64,000 bases of DNA from Cranoglanis bouderius (GCA_023630585.1 CM042542.1:21525511-21589510); one strand, 5' to 3'. Positions 31,225 to 43,327 are shown, numbered from the stretch's first letter. The notes: generated from the letters alone by a model not told the origin. Numbers and translations are program-made.

Positions 31225-32534
31225 TTATACACTCTCCTCATCTTCCTGTATCAGATCTCGCCTTGCTTTCGTTAATAACTTTATTAGTCTGCTTTTTTCC
31301 GGATCTGTGAAGTTCTTGTTCTTTTTCTTTATTGCGGTGGTAACAGATTTCACGAAGTTGTGTTTGTTTGGGAAGTGTTGCTCTATTTTGACTCCTTTCA
31401 TATTTTTGGTTTTTTGAAGAAACTGTTTAATTTCTTTTTCTTCGTATGTTCCTGTTTGTTCGTTACCGCTCTGTCCGTCCCCATCACTGTCTGTTTCTAC
31501 ACTGGTGTCCTGGTCGCTGCTCAGTTCTGTCTCCGTTTCATTACCGGTTCTGATCTGCTTTTCTTTTTTTGTTTCGGCTAAACCTTTTTTTCTGGATTGT
31601 GAGCCACTGCTTCCTTCTTTTAATTTTCTTTTTGACCTGACCAGAGTAAAGCCACTATCATCTATGGCCACGTCTATGTCTGTGCACTCATCAGTGTTTT
31701 GGCTGTCAGCTGGCTGTGTGTTAATTTCAATGTTTTTATTCACATTACCTTGTGATTTTTCATTTTCTGTCTCCATATGATTTATTTCTGGTTCAGTATT
31801 TTTTCTCCCTTCCTGAGTTTCTGTGTTTGTTTCCTGCTGTTTATTTTCTTCCTGATCCTCTGTGTATGTGTTGTCCTCTACACTGTCCTGTTTATCTTCA
31901 CCCTGTTCCCTTTCCTGATTATTCTCTTTCACGGTTCCTGTCCCCTGTTCACTTGTTGCCTGTCCCTTGGGACAGTTCCTAACTAGGTGTCCCTCCTGGC
32001 CGCACCCAAAACACTTTAAACTTCCGGAAGTTGCAAAAATAGTGAACTCCTCTCCATCCAGCCTTAATTTGAATGTTACGTTTAGATCTTCTTCTCTGTT
32101 GTTGAGAACCATGAACTCTATATAACTCTATATATACTCCTATAGGAGTAGATATGCTTCAGCTCTGGGTCTTTACAGCCTGTAGGTATCATTTTGATGG
32201 GTGATATTACTTTACCGAATCTGGACAATTGTTTACAGAGATCTTCATCATCAATAAAGGGGGGCACATTAGATAAGATCACTCGTTTAGCGGGGGCGCT
32301 AAGGGGGAAAACTTTCACCAACGTGTCTTTGTTGACGACGCCATTAGAAACTACAGCCTCGGCCTTGTGAACCTCATCCACAAACATGACCACCGCCTTA
32401 TTCATCCGCGCGGCGGTTATAATGCTCTTCACCCCGATTAGTTTAGCCACCGCTGCAGCGCATTCCTCTACCGAGCACGCGGCCGTCACTAACACTTTAA
32501 ACCCGTGCCTCCGGGTTAAGTTTTTAAACGCCAT
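31225..32534 (-). pseudogene. Tx1 LINE B ORF1, frameshifted
   Basis: Two minus-strand frames. The first, from ATG at 32534 (MAFKNLTRRHG), carries the RRM-like part ('VVMFVDEVHKAEAVVSNG', 'RVILSNVPPFIDDEDLC', 'FGKVISPIKMIPTG'). The second (32112-31225) carries the CCHC knuckle ('CFGCGQEGHLVRNC') and a long acidic, Gln/Glu-rich tail. The break near 32115-32150 coincides with an AT-rich scramble containing the palindrome 'ctcctataggag', where copy A simply reads on. Confidence 0.85.
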
Positions 32535-32564
32535 GACGCCGGCAGCAAGCCTCCTGCGCCGGCG

Positions 32565-32570
<6 letters not shown>

Positions 32571-32628
<58 letters not shown>
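32571..32628. repeat. (CA)n microsatellite within the 5' region of LINE B
   Basis: Pure CA run lying 37 bases upstream of the ORF1 start of copy B. Confidence 0.95.
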
Positions 32629-32631
<3 letters not shown>

Positions 32632-32729
32632 AACGCACTACTCACCATTCACCCACTTTGCACACTATACAACACAAAACAACACAAAAAGATAGCAACT
32701 CACACGCTCACACACTCACTCACGCATGC

Positions 32730-32731
<2 letters not shown>

Positions 32732-32769
<38 letters not shown>
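32732..32769. repeat. (GA)n microsatellite at the 5' border of LINE B
   Basis: Pure GA run directly after 'cacgcatgcgca'. The 5' end of copy A also has 'gcatgc' shortly before its (GA)n. Confidence 0.95.
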
Positions 32770-32772
<3 letters not shown>

Positions 32773-33030
32773 CTCAACACTTAAATTGATGCTTCCTAGT
32801 TTCCTCACCCCTCCGTCCTCCAGCCCATGACCCGGAAAATGATTGAAGTCAGCCATCTTAAAGGACATATCAATTCTCTAACTGCACCACAAATAAGAAA
32901 TGAGAAGCACCCAATGAGTGGAAGTGGGCGTGGCCTTGCATCTAAGCAGTCCCCAACAGGTGCCTGCAATGGAAGGGTAATTACAGGTGCTTCAGGTGAC
33001 TGCAAAAAAAGGGTAAACAGAAAACAGGCC

Positions 33031-33100
33031 AGGAAGTGTACAACAGGAAGTGTACAACAGGAAGTGTACAACAGGAAGTGTACAACAGGAAGTGTACAGA
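33031..33100. repeat. Minisatellite, 14-bp unit x 5
   Basis: 'aggaagtgtacaac' is repeated five times in a row with no change until the last unit. Confidence 0.92.
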
Positions 33101-33104
33101 CGTG

Positions 33105-35290
33105 ACAAAAGCTAAAGTGAAACAAATCTATATTTTAGCTGTTTTTAAAATAATAAAAAATCAGTGATAGATGGAAGCTGGTGGACATTTGATAGTGTGG
33201 TCCAGAACATTGGTGCATAAAAAAGGGTTCTTTCACCTCTTAATAAGTTTCATTCAGCTTCCTGTGAGGAGCCCAGAGTAGAAGAATGAGCTGAGATGGT
33301 TCAGGTGCTGGACGTGTACGAGGAGAACCAGAGTCCTGTGGAGGAAATAGACCTCAAATAGAGAAGTTTGAGATTGTGCACTCTTCCTGTTCATCTCAAT
33401 CCTGAATAGGAATGAATGGTTTTTGTGGATGATGATGGACAGAATAAGACAAGAACCAGAACCTGGTGTTTGTTTTGCTGAACCTGATTCCACACTTTCC
33501 ACATGTTCACCTCCGATATTCACAGGAATGTGGCTGGATTTCATCATATGAGGTAAAATCCACTCCACTCACATCTCTGTTCACAAAACACCACATCTGT
33601 CTTCTTATTCTGTTTGCATTAATTCATTAATATTGATTAAATTAATCGATTAACACAGAAACTATATCACAAGTGTACAATATTAAGCTAACATTTCTCA
33701 ACAAGCACATAACCTTTAACAGCAGGTTTACGATTGCACTTGAATAAAAGAAATCCTGTCCATTTAGCTCGTGTTTGCTAGTTGGAAATATTTGAATGCT
33801 AATGTTTATTGTACATTATTGTTATTGAATACATTTTGTGTGTGGACAAATAATCTACGCAGTTGTGTGTTAGCCTGAGGCTCGCAGTGTTTTACAAAGG
33901 AGTGTGTTCACTGAGGTGAACTCTCTCAATGCTGATCTTTTATACACGCCATACAGTGTTATAAAATAATCCCCTACTGCCACCTGGTGGTTAAACATAA
34001 TGAGTAAGACTAGAATTACAGAATTAAATCGTATTAATGAACAATCCTTGCGTTTTAAGAGCATTTCTCAGGCCACATTGTGAATTATTTATTTATTTAT
34101 TTATTTAAATTATTATTATTATTATTATTATTATTTTTTTTTTTTAATGATACAGAAGGTAAAATAGTTTGAGTAAACAGGCCAGAGCTATCAGCAGTAT
34201 GATGATGTTTTTCATCTCTGCTGATGTTTTTGTGTTATGTTCATTGAAGGTTGATGAATTAAAAGTTCTCAGTGTCACAAATCTCACATGCTTTATATAA
34301 ACTATGCTTTATATATCAGGAGTTTCACCTGTGGGAGGAAAATAAATAATAGACCAGAAGGGAAAAATAGGAAGAAAATCATATTTACTAAAGTTAAAAT
34401 AAAATAATTAATATTGGTAGCATTATAGAAAATTATTGAAAAGCAATAAGCGTGCCTTACAGAGCAGGCATTTATTGACAAAAAAGGCACACAACATTAA
34501 TTTTAAACCTGAATTTTTCTTTATGAAATGTACTGTATGCTGTTTAACATACAAAAAAAGTATGTTGTTTAAAAGCATTGTGTGCAGCAGTGTTATTTCG
34601 AACGACCACTAGGGGGCGCATCACAGGTTTCGATACAAATAGAACGAGTTTTTAAAGATGAGTGCATTAAAACATGAGGATCAAATTTGATGAGGGTTCT
34701 CAGTGTTTGAGTCTATCAGGTGTGTTGTAGTGACTACACATATAGACACAGGTAGATGTTTTAGTTTGAACTCTTATTTGTATTATTTTATTGGTGTAAA
34801 TAAATAAGATTTTAATCAAGATTAACGCAACAATATGTACGAACTTCACATACCTCATCACGAAATGTAAAATTGACACATTTTATATAATCATAATAAC
34901 ATTGTCAAAACATTATCATTTTGTGTTTCATCCATAACAAATAACAACAATTAGAAAGGAAAATTGGCCTCGGTTCTGTATTATTGTTCTCTATCACTTT
35001 GGAGTGTGCTATTATAGACAACTAATCAACATCACTGTGTAATGAAGAGGAATTACAGTCATAAGAGCACATCCCTGAGTGTTATATTGCTAGTTAGACT
35101 TTTTATCCATTTATGGTTACATTCATAGGACTAGAGCTTGGACTTATTTGCACATCTCCCACTACCTCTGCCTGATGTTGCACAGCATATATTACACAAA
35201 CAACTGCACACATCTGCACCTTATTCAAAATACAGTCGTACTGTTTCTGCCTCCAATCTTTGTATCCTTTGCATCATATTTTTAATATAT
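33105..35290. other. Gene-free stretch
   Basis: No convincing exon. A 104-codon minus-strand frame at 33254-33568 is not like any family I know. There is an (ATTT)n/(ATT)n tract at 34082-34133. About 35115-35290 together with 36893-37012 looks like the 3' region of a LINE or SINE ('gcacttcactgcatgttgtac...gatttgaatttgattt'), split by the Tc1 element. Confidence 0.4.
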
Positions 35291-35293
35291 ATA

Positions 35294-36799
35294 CAGGTGC
35301 ATCTCAATAAATTAGAACGTCGTGGAAAAGTTCATTTATTTCAGTAATTCAACTGAAATTGTGAAACTCGTGTATTAAATAAATTCAATGCACACAGACT
35401 GAAGTAGTTTAAGTCTTTGGTTCTTTTAATTGTGATGATTTTGGTTTACATTTAACAAAAACCCACCAATTCACTATCTCAACAAATTAGAATACTTCAT
35501 AAGACCAATAAAAAAAACATTTTTAGTGAATTGTTGGCCTTCTGGAAAGTATGTTCATTTACTGTACATGTACTCAATACTTGGTAGGGGCTCCTTTTGC
35601 TTTAATTGCTGCCTCAATTCGGCGTGGCATGGAGGTGATCAGTTTGTGGCACTGCTGAGGTGGTATGGAAGCCCAGGTTTCTTTGACAGTGGCCTTCAGC
35701 TCATCTGCATTTTTTTTCCTCTTGTTTCTCATTTTCCTCTTGACAATACCCCATAGATTCTCTATGGGGTTCACGTCTGGTGTGTTTGCTGGCCAGTCAA
35801 GCACACCAACACCATGGTCATTTCACCAACTTTTGGTGCTTTTGGCAGTGTGGGCAGGTGCCAAATCCTGCTGGAAAATGAAATCAGCATCTTCAAAATG
35901 CTGGTCAGCAGAAGGAAGCATGAAGTGCTCCAAAATTTCTTGGTAAACGGGTGCAGTGACTTTGGTTTTCAAAAAACACAATGGACCAACACCAGCAGAT
36001 GACATTGCGCCCCAAATCATCACAGACTGTGGAAACTTATCACTGGACTTCAAGCAACTTGGGCTATGAGCTTCTCCACCCTTCCTCCAGACTCTAGGAC
36101 CTTGGTTTCCAAATGAAATACAAATCTTGCTCTCATCTGAAAAGAGGACTTTGGACCACTGGGCAACAGTCCAGTTCTTCTTCTCCTTAGCCCAGGTAAG
36201 ACGCCTCTGACGTTGTCTGTGGTTCAGGAGTGGCTTAACAAGAGGAATACGACAACTGTAGCCAAATTCCTTGACACGTCTGTGTGTGGTGGCTCTTGAT
36301 GCCTTGACCCCAGCCTCAGTCCATTCCTTGTGAAGTTCACTCAAATTCTTGAATCGATTTTGCTTGACAATCCTCATAAGGCTGCGGTTCTCTCGGTTGG
36401 TTGTGCATCTTTTTCTTCCACACTTTTTCCTTCCACTCAACTTTCTGTTAACATGCTTGGATACAGCACTCTGTGAACAGCCAGCTTCTTTGGCAATGAA
36501 TGTTTGTGGCTTACCTAGTGAACCAAACTGAGAGACCATTTTGAAGGCTCAGGAAACCTTTGCAGGTGTTTTGAGTTGATTAGCTGATTGGCATGTCACC
36601 ATATTCTAATTTGTTGAGATAGTGAATTGGTGGGTTTTTGTTAAATGTGAGCCAAAATCATCACAATTAAAAGAACCAAAGACTTAAACTACTTCAGTCT
36701 GTGTGCATTAAATTTATTTAATACACGAGTTTCACAATTTGAGTTGAATTACTGAAATAAATGAACTTTTCCCCAACATTCTAATTTATTGAGATGCAC

Positions 36800-36802
<3 letters not shown>
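35294..36802 (-). mobile_element. Tc1-like transposon with long terminal inverted repeats
   Basis: Ends read 'caggtgcatctcaataaatt' on both strands, and the inverted repeats extend about 200 bp. TA dinucleotides flank both ends (35292-35293, 36803-36804), and the element lies inside an AT microsatellite. Length is 1,509 bp, normal for Tc1. It encodes a nearly complete transposase on the minus strand. Confidence 0.95.
35574..36539 (-). pseudogene. Tc1 transposase, complete except one in-frame stop
   Basis: About 320 codons starting MVSQFGSLGKPQTF. The N-terminal helix-turn-helix ('FIAKEAGCSQSAVSKHVNRK') and GRKR-like linker bind the inverted repeats. The catalytic triad is present: D135 in 'LFSDESK', D225 in 'FQQDLAPAHTA' and E260 in 'NPIENLW', with 34 residues between the last two (DD34E). 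The only visible lesion is TGA at codon 239 ('KSW*NDHG'), in the same frame on both sides. It is one of the least damaged mobile genes in the window. A truncated copy of the same family lies at 57465-57886. Confidence 0.93.

Positions 36803-36892
<90 letters not shown>
36803..36892. repeat. (TA)n microsatellite
   Basis: Pure TA run of about 90 bases directly next to the Tc1 right end; a shorter TA stretch lies at the left end. Confidence 0.95.
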
Positions 36893-36895
<3 letters not shown>

Positions 36896-37257
36896 TTCCT
36901 TTCCCACCTGTATAGAAGTAAATTCTGGTTTATGTGCATTCTATTTTGTCATGGACAGTCGAAAAAAGCACTTCACTGCATGTTGTACTGTGTGTATGAT
37001 TTGAATTTGATTTAATGTTGAGGAACTTCACTCCAAACAGATGTCCCCTCACCAGCCTCTCTCTTTTTTATCTCTTAAATTATTATTATTATTTTTTTTA
37101 AAAGCAGCTTGTGATGTTGAAAAACTGCATAAAATCATAAACTACTTTGTCTTGAAGATGTCAAAAGGCTTAGTTACAGCTTTACCTCTGACTCCTTCTT
37201 TATAAATGCTGCTTTTATAGAAAATTGATCAACACCTTCTGACCAATCGTAATCCAG

Positions 37258-38372
37258 AAACTGATCAGCCATAACATTAAAACCACTGACAGGTGAAGTG
37301 AATAACATTTAATTATCTTGTTACAGTGGTATCTGTCAAGGGGTGGAATATATTTAGAAGCAGGTGAACAGTAAAATGGGCGAGCGTAAGGATCTGAACG
37401 ACTTTGAATAGCCAGATTGTGATGCTTAGACGACTGGGTCAGAGTATCTCCAAAACAGCAGGTCTTGTGGGGTGTTCCCGGTGTGCAGGGGTTAGTACCT
37501 ACCAAAAGTGGTCCAAGGAAGGACAACCAGTGAACCAGTGACAGGGTCATGGGCTCCCAAGGCTCATTGATGCGCGTGGGGAGAGAAGGCTAGCCCGTCT
37601 GGTCTGATCCCACAGAAAAGCTACTGCAGCACAAACTGCTGAAAAAGTTAAAGCTGGCTCTGATAGAAAGGAGTCAGAACACACAGAGCATCACAGCTTG
37701 CTGCGTATGGAGCTGCGTAGCTGCAGACCAGTCAGAGAGCCCATGCTGACTCCTGTACACCAAAGAAAGCTCCTCCAATGGGCACGTGAGCATCAGAAAT
37801 GGACCATGGAGCAATGGAAGAAGGTGGCCTGGTCTTATGAATCAGGTTTTCTTTTACATCATGTGGACGGCAGGGTGCGTGTGTGTCACTTACCTGGAGA
37901 AGAGATGGCACCAGGATGCACTATGGGAAGAAGGCAAGCTGGTGGAGGTAGTGTGATGTTCTGGGCAATGTTCTCCTGGGAAATCTTGGGTCCTGGAATT
38001 CATGGGAATGTTACTTTGACACGTACCACCTACCTAAACACTGCTGCAGACCAAGTACACACCTTCATGGTAACAGTGTTCCCTAATGGCAGTGGCCTCT
38101 TTCAACAGGATAATGCTCCCTGCTACACTGCAAAAACTGTTCAGGAACGGTTTGAGGAACACGACAAAGAGTTCAAGGTGTTGACTCGGCCTCCAAATTC
38201 TCCAGATCTCAATCCGATCCAACATCAGTGGGACGTGCTGGATAGTCTGATTCATGGAGGCCCCACCTTGCAACTTACAGGACTTAAAGGATCTGCTGCT
38301 AATGTCTTGGTGCCAGATACCACAGCACACCTTCACAGTATTAGGCAGGTGGTTTTAAGGTCATGGCTGATG
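37258..38372 (+). mobile_element. Tc1-like element, degraded
   Basis: Left end 'atcagccataacattaaaaccac' and right end (minus strand) 'atcagccatgaccttaaaaccac' are a clear inverted repeat with a few changes. The transposase between them is broken. The string is the known terminus of a widespread fish Tc1 family. Confidence 0.85.
37380..38345 (+). pseudogene. Tc1 transposase with substituted catalytic residues
   Basis: A 238-codon frame (37698-38414) covers the catalytic half, and an upstream frame-shifted part covers the helix-turn-helix. 'WKKVAWSYESGF' stands where the family has 'SDESRF' (first Asp replaced by Tyr). 'LFQQDNAPCYTAK' keeps the second Asp. 'SPDLNPIQHQWDVLD' has Gln in place of the catalytic Glu. 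Two of three catalytic residues are lost, so this copy is inactive whatever its frame. Confidence 0.88.
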
Positions 38373-38623
38373 TATGTCTTTGTAGAAGCTGGTGTGTATG
38401 TCTGCAAAGGATGACTCGGGATGCAGGCAGAATTTCAGCAGAGCTCTGGTCTTGCATTCATTTTTCACTGTGCTTTTCAGTGCACTTTCAAAAACTCAAC
38501 CCAGAAAAAACAAACCAACTGAAAAGTGGCCGTCACTAGCTTCCAGCTTTCATCCTGTTCATGTTGATGGTTCCGTAAGTTCACACTCCACGGATGTGTG
38601 TGTTGAAAGGTCCACCAGCTATA

Positions 38624-38632
<9 letters not shown>

Positions 38633-38691
<59 letters not shown>
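38633..38691. repeat. (CT)n microsatellite
   Basis: Pure CT run of about 58 bases. Confidence 0.95.
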
Positions 38692-38696
<5 letters not shown>

Positions 38697-38759
38697 CTCA
38701 CTGGTTATGGCAGTCCCTGAAAGCAGAAAAACACAAATAAGTAGCCTATTGGTAATAAG

Positions 38760-39720
38760 TCTTTAAACAGTCTTTAGACGTACAGGGCATGTACCTATTT
38801 GTCACTCCTCCCTGTAGTTTGGCATATTCTGACTGTGCTATTATAGTTACACTATAGCCCCTTTCCATCTCTAAAGTTCACTTTAGACCTATTCACTAAC
38901 AATCACTGCTTCATCTGGGGCACTCTGGGAATGGTCATGTCCATATTGTAGACTGTAACCACCTCCTCAATATCACTCTCCTCCATATCGCCTCTTTCTG
39001 CTTCTAGTACAAAATGAGTTCCTTTTACATCTCTCCCTCTCTCCCCTTTGAATTGTGTAGCTTTCATTTTATCTCTCTCCTCTTTGTCTTATACCCTACT
39101 TTTTCCCAAGTGTGGCATTTTTCTTTAGAGAACCGGCAGTCTTCAGCCAAGTGGTTTGACTCGCCACATCAGAACAATCTTTCACCACTTTGTTGATTGT
39201 TTTTCTCGCACCCCTCCATTTTGAGCACAATATCTGCATTTTATTTCAGATGCAGTTCTTTACCACCAGTCAAACATTTCACGTCCTTGCCAGCTGCCAC
39301 CATAGCCTGAGCCTTCTGCTGTGTCGGTGGTTAAACCGTCCTCAGCTAAAAGTCTCCTCTGCATGCTCTCATCAATAATCCCACAAAACCAAATGGCCTC
39401 AAAGCATTACGGTTAACGTACCACCAAAATGAGTTATCTCAACTCTGCTACATATTCACTCACACTTTTCTCCAGGCCACTTACACTGCTGCACAATTTC
39501 ATTCAGCTTTGGGTTAAAATTTGTTTGTATAAGGCTTACCAACTCTGCGTATGACTTGTCTCCTGTTTATACTGGGCTGAGCAGATTCCGCGTCAACGCA
39601 TACGTCTGCACTCCAACACAACTCAACAGTATTTAGACACAACTCTTTCTCTGGCTTATTGCTCCAGATTTTCACAGTACTCGAACCACGTGTGCAGTTT
39701 GTTGTCAAAAGGCCCCACTG
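38760..39720 (-). pseudogene. Gypsy-like gag relic with zinc knuckle
   Basis: Read on the minus strand across frames: a 'FVCGI..ESMQRRLLAEDGL'-like stretch (retrotransposon gag consensus FxxGL...xxQxxLL) near 39300-39420, followed by a double knuckle 'ESNHLAEDCRFSKEKCHT' near 39050-39180, and a Pro-rich remainder. Stops and frameshifts are frequent. The order gag then knuckle fits Ty3/Gypsy. No reverse transcriptase or LTR was found next to it. Confidence 0.55.
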
Positions 39721-39769
39721 ATTAATGAATATGAATTAGTGTATGATATAGAGAGAATTATCAGTAGCT

Positions 39770-39936
39770 AAAGAAGTCGGAAGGTTGTGAGTTCAAACCC
39801 CAGCACCTCCACTATTGGGCCCTTGAGCAAGGCCCTTAACCCTCAACTGCTCAGATGTATAAATGAAATTTAAAAAATGTCAAAAAAGTCGCTCTGGATA
39901 AGGGTGTCTGCTAAATGCCATAAATGTAAATGTAAG
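39770..39936 (+). mobile_element. tRNA-derived SINE, 5'-truncated
   Basis: Contains a B-box-like 'gtgagttcaaaccccag', the body 'cccttgagcaaggcccttaaccc' and the tail 'gctctggataagggtgtctgctaaatgcc', widespread in fish SINEs. The A-box part is poorly preserved. Confidence 0.85.
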
Positions 39937-42050
39937 TCATTATGTATATGTAATTACCTTATGCAACAATTATTTTATAATAACATTGTTTTATTTTTTT
40001 TGTGTATCTACTATACTATTTTATTTATTTATTTATTTATTTACATAATGTGGGATCCATGTAAATATCCTCAACTTGCTTTGTCATTAGATACTTGAGT
40101 ACAAATTGGCCTAATGTGAATTAAAGCAGACATGTGATGAACTCCTCCTCATACTGTTCACCTTAATCCAGTCCTGAAAGACTTGACATGTTCAGTCAAC
40201 AAAACCTGAGGAATTGTATTAAGGATAATGGCTTTCTAAAACCATAAGTGTGTTGATGTATCACTGTATGTGATGACTGGAATTGCTCTTTTGATGCTAT
40301 AAACAGGTAGGAATGCCATGTGATAGAACAGGTGAGCTCTGTTACATTTTATTGTTCATAGTCATCAGTCAGATTTAATCTCTCTGCTGATGGACAAGTC
40401 ATTTGTTTTGATTAAATAAACAGCAGAAGGCAAAGATCCAGCTGAAATGCAGAAAATAAGTGCATTTAATTGGGGTCACTCTAAATGCTACTAAATGTAA
40501 AAAATAATTATTTACTGTAAATGTTTGCTGTGTTTTTAAGATGCATCAGCATTAATCCTTCCACTAATATACCACTAACACACCAATAATACACCACTGA
40601 CACTAACACTAATACACTTAACACTGTGAGTCAGTGCTCCTTGATGACCTGCCAGTTAACAGAGCCGTTGACCAATTTGTTAAAGAAAGGGGTAAAGTAT
40701 AAATGGACAGACAGTTGTCAAATGACTTTTAATAAGACAAGACTTTGTCAATTAAGTAATGGCTCTGTGGCTCTGTGAATTTGGGTGTCTTTCCAGTCAT
40801 ATAGTTGGATATTTTATGTATAATAAAGGTGAATAAAAATTTTATTTATAGTGCCAAAAAGGTCAGCAGAGAGTACAGTTTAACTCCCTATCCCTAAACA
40901 CCCTGACACCTTCAAAACTATTTTGTTTATTTGTTGTTTTGACCCCTGATATGGTGCGAGTGTGAAGCTGAACTGTGGAGTCTGGTGTGTCGTGGTGAGG
41001 GCTTTTAACTCGTTCACTTTTTTTTTTCTTCTTTTTTTTTTTTCGGTGAGAAAGCAGCGATCACTTGAGAAGCGAACAAAAACATCTGCCATGTTCACAC
41101 CACTGACACTAAAAACCCTTTAATACCTCATTCACTAATTAAAACTGCTGCTATATCGTTAATACATTAATATTAATAAATACATTGAGCAATGTGAAAA
41201 ACAATTAGCAGGGGTATGGTGGACTCAAGGTCTTTTTCTGTCTGTCATGAATTTTATTATTATGTTAATAAATTATTTTATATGTAATCTATTAATATAT
41301 TATCTTTGTATAAATATTATCTTTATCTTGTAATCATTAAAATAGATTTTTAAAAATCTATATTTTTAATCTTTTAAATATATTTATTATTTTCATTAAT
41401 GACCATAATGCAAGTTTTGTGTCAATTTGTGTTTGTGTGTGTGGGTGTGTGTGTGTGTGTGTGTGTGAGTGTGGGGGGGGTGGGGTGGGGTGGGGCGGGA
41501 TCCTGGTTATTTTTATGTCTGTGACGTTACAGAATGGACAAATCCAGGGTGGTGCAGTTTTTCTTTTGTTCTCATTCTGTTACTCAGGTGTGTCTGCATT
41601 GTGTGTATGTGTGAGAAATGGATGTCAGAATCAGAACTTATTGTTCCAGCTGGGAATTTTGTCTTGCAGCATGGCTCCAATAAAACGATAATTAAGAACA
41701 AATAATACATTAGACAGACTACAAGCAGACTAGATAAAAGACAAAATAAAACACAAGTAATTAGTTTAACAAAAAAAAGAAAAATAACATCTGAATTAAG
41801 AAATGCTCAACTAACATAAATAAATAAACAAACAAACCAAACAAATATAAATTGCACATTCTATAAAGGAGATTTTAAGCCTGTTGTACCTGGCCGTGGG
41901 AAGTCTGTACCTTCTACCTAATTAGCAGTTAAAATACCTGTCTCTCAAAGATGTCAGAAAGTGATGTTACTGGAAAAATTTTTTAAAGTTGTTCAGCTGG
42001 TTTCTCTGTTTTAGCTTCAGGCTGAAAGGAAAAACTTTGTACAGGTACTC
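39937..42050. other. Gene-free stretch
   Basis: AT-rich sequence without recognised exons. It has an (ATTT)n tract at about 40020-40042, a T/C-rich run at 41018-41043 and a GT/G-rich patch at 41430-41500. The segment 41620-41690 ('gaatcagaacttattg...cagcatgg') may be an unidentified repeat. Confidence 0.35.
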
Positions 42051-42059
42051 AGCAAACTT

Positions 42060-43050
42060 TAGTGGTAACTGTTGATCAGTCCTGCACATCGGCTTGGAGG
42101 AGTTTTAGCCCGTTCCTCAGTACAGAACAGCTTCAACTCTGGGATGTTGGTGGGTTTCCTCACATGAACTGCTTGCTTCAGGTCCTTCCACAACATTTCT
42201 ATTGGATTAAGGTCAGGACTTTGACTTGGCCATTCCAAAACATTAACTTTTATTCTTCTTTAATCATTCTTTGGTAGAAGGACTTGTGTGTTTAGGGTCG
42301 TTGTCTCCCTGCATGACCCACTTTCTTTTGAGATTCAGTTCATGAACAGATGTCCTGACATTTTCCTTTAGAATTTGCTGGTATAATTCAAAATTCATTG
42401 TTCCATCAATGATGGCAAGTCATCCTGGCTCAGATGCAGCAAAACCAAACCATGATACTACCACCACCATGTTTCATAGATGGGATAATGTTCTTATGCT
42501 GGAATGCAGTGTTTTCTTTTCTCCAAACATAACGCTTCTCATTTAAACCAAAAAGTTCTATTTTGTTCTCATCTGTCCACAAAACATTTTTCCAACAGCC
42601 TTCTGGCTTGTCCATGTGATCTTTAGTAAACTGCAGAGGGGCAGCAATGTTCTTTTTGGAGAGCAGTGGCTTTCTCCTTGCTGCCATGCACACCATTGTT
42701 GTTCAGTTACATTACATTAGCCAATGTGAGAGAAGCCTATAGTTGCTTAGAAGTTACCCTGGGTTCCTTTGTGACCTTGCGGATTATTACATGTCTTGCT
42801 CTTGGAGTGATCTTTGTTGGTCTCCACTCCTGTTGAGGGGAACAATGGTCTTGAATTTCCTCCATTTTTACACAATCTGTCTGACTGTGGATTGGTGGAG
42901 TCCAAACTCTTTAGAGATGGTTTTGTAACCTTTTCCAGCCTGATGAGTTTCAACAACTCTTTTACTGAGGTCCTCAGAAATCTCCTTTGTTCATGCCTTG
43001 ATACACTTCCACAAACATGTGTTGTGAAGATCAGACTCCGACAGATCCCT
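42060..43050 (-). pseudogene. Tc1-like transposase relic
   Basis: Nearly the whole transposase is readable on the minus strand in several frames: 'KSLDSTNPQSDRLCKNGG' (helix-turn-helix region, 42960-42830), 'RKPLLSKKNIAAPLQFTKDH', then 'NVLWTDENKIELFGLNEKRY' with the first catalytic Asp (42540-42600) and 'KHGGGSIMVW'. The plus strand near 42190-42240 is the complement of the PDLNPIE box. Frameshifts and stops occur throughout and no terminal repeats were recognised. Confidence 0.85.
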
Positions 43051-43084
43051 GTTCTTTAAATAAAACCGGGCGCTCACTCACACC

Positions 43085-43190
43085 TGAGAATGAACAAAAG
43101 TTCATTTATTTTCCATAATTTAATTCGAAAGTGGAACTTTCATATATTCTAGATTCATTACACAAAGTGAAATATTTCAAGCCTTTTTTT
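43085..43190 (-). mobile_element. Tc1 terminal-repeat fragment
   Basis: Inverted relative of 18200-18413 and 63695-63886 ('ttcatatattctagattcatt'-type strings on the plus strand). Confidence 0.7.
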
Positions 43191-43327
43191 TTGTTTGCGC
43201 CCAGCGAATGGATGGCTTTCTTCAGCAGCAGTGAGTGATTTTCAGGAGAGTGAGGCAAAGCAGAAGTGGGACATCAGGATGGATCAGGCAGGTCCAGAGG
43301 GCAGAAGGAGTTAGGATCACTGGTAAC

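Larger units (their letters stand above)
27111..32731 (-). mobile_element. Tx1-clade LINE, copy B (5.6 kb)
   Basis: Second near full-length LINE of the same type, same strand, directly upstream (in its own sense) of copy A. It runs from the (GA)n at 32732 to the (GA)n at 27110. It has a (CA)n in its 5' region (32571-32628), ORF1 (32534-31225, broken), ORF2 (31209-27277, one stop) and a 3' end 'aaaagtcaag|tctctc' without a poly(A). Copies A and B are clearly different families of one clade: protein motifs align along the whole length but with many substitutions. Confidence 0.88.

Noticed and set aside
33254..33568. 104-codon minus-strand frame as a possible immune-receptor exon
   Set aside because: No conserved motif, splice sites not convincing, and several stops in the extended frame.
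39780..39830. Possible tRNA gene (B-box-like string)
   Set aside because: There is no cloverleaf or anticodon arm; the surrounding sequence is a known type of fish tRNA-derived SINE.
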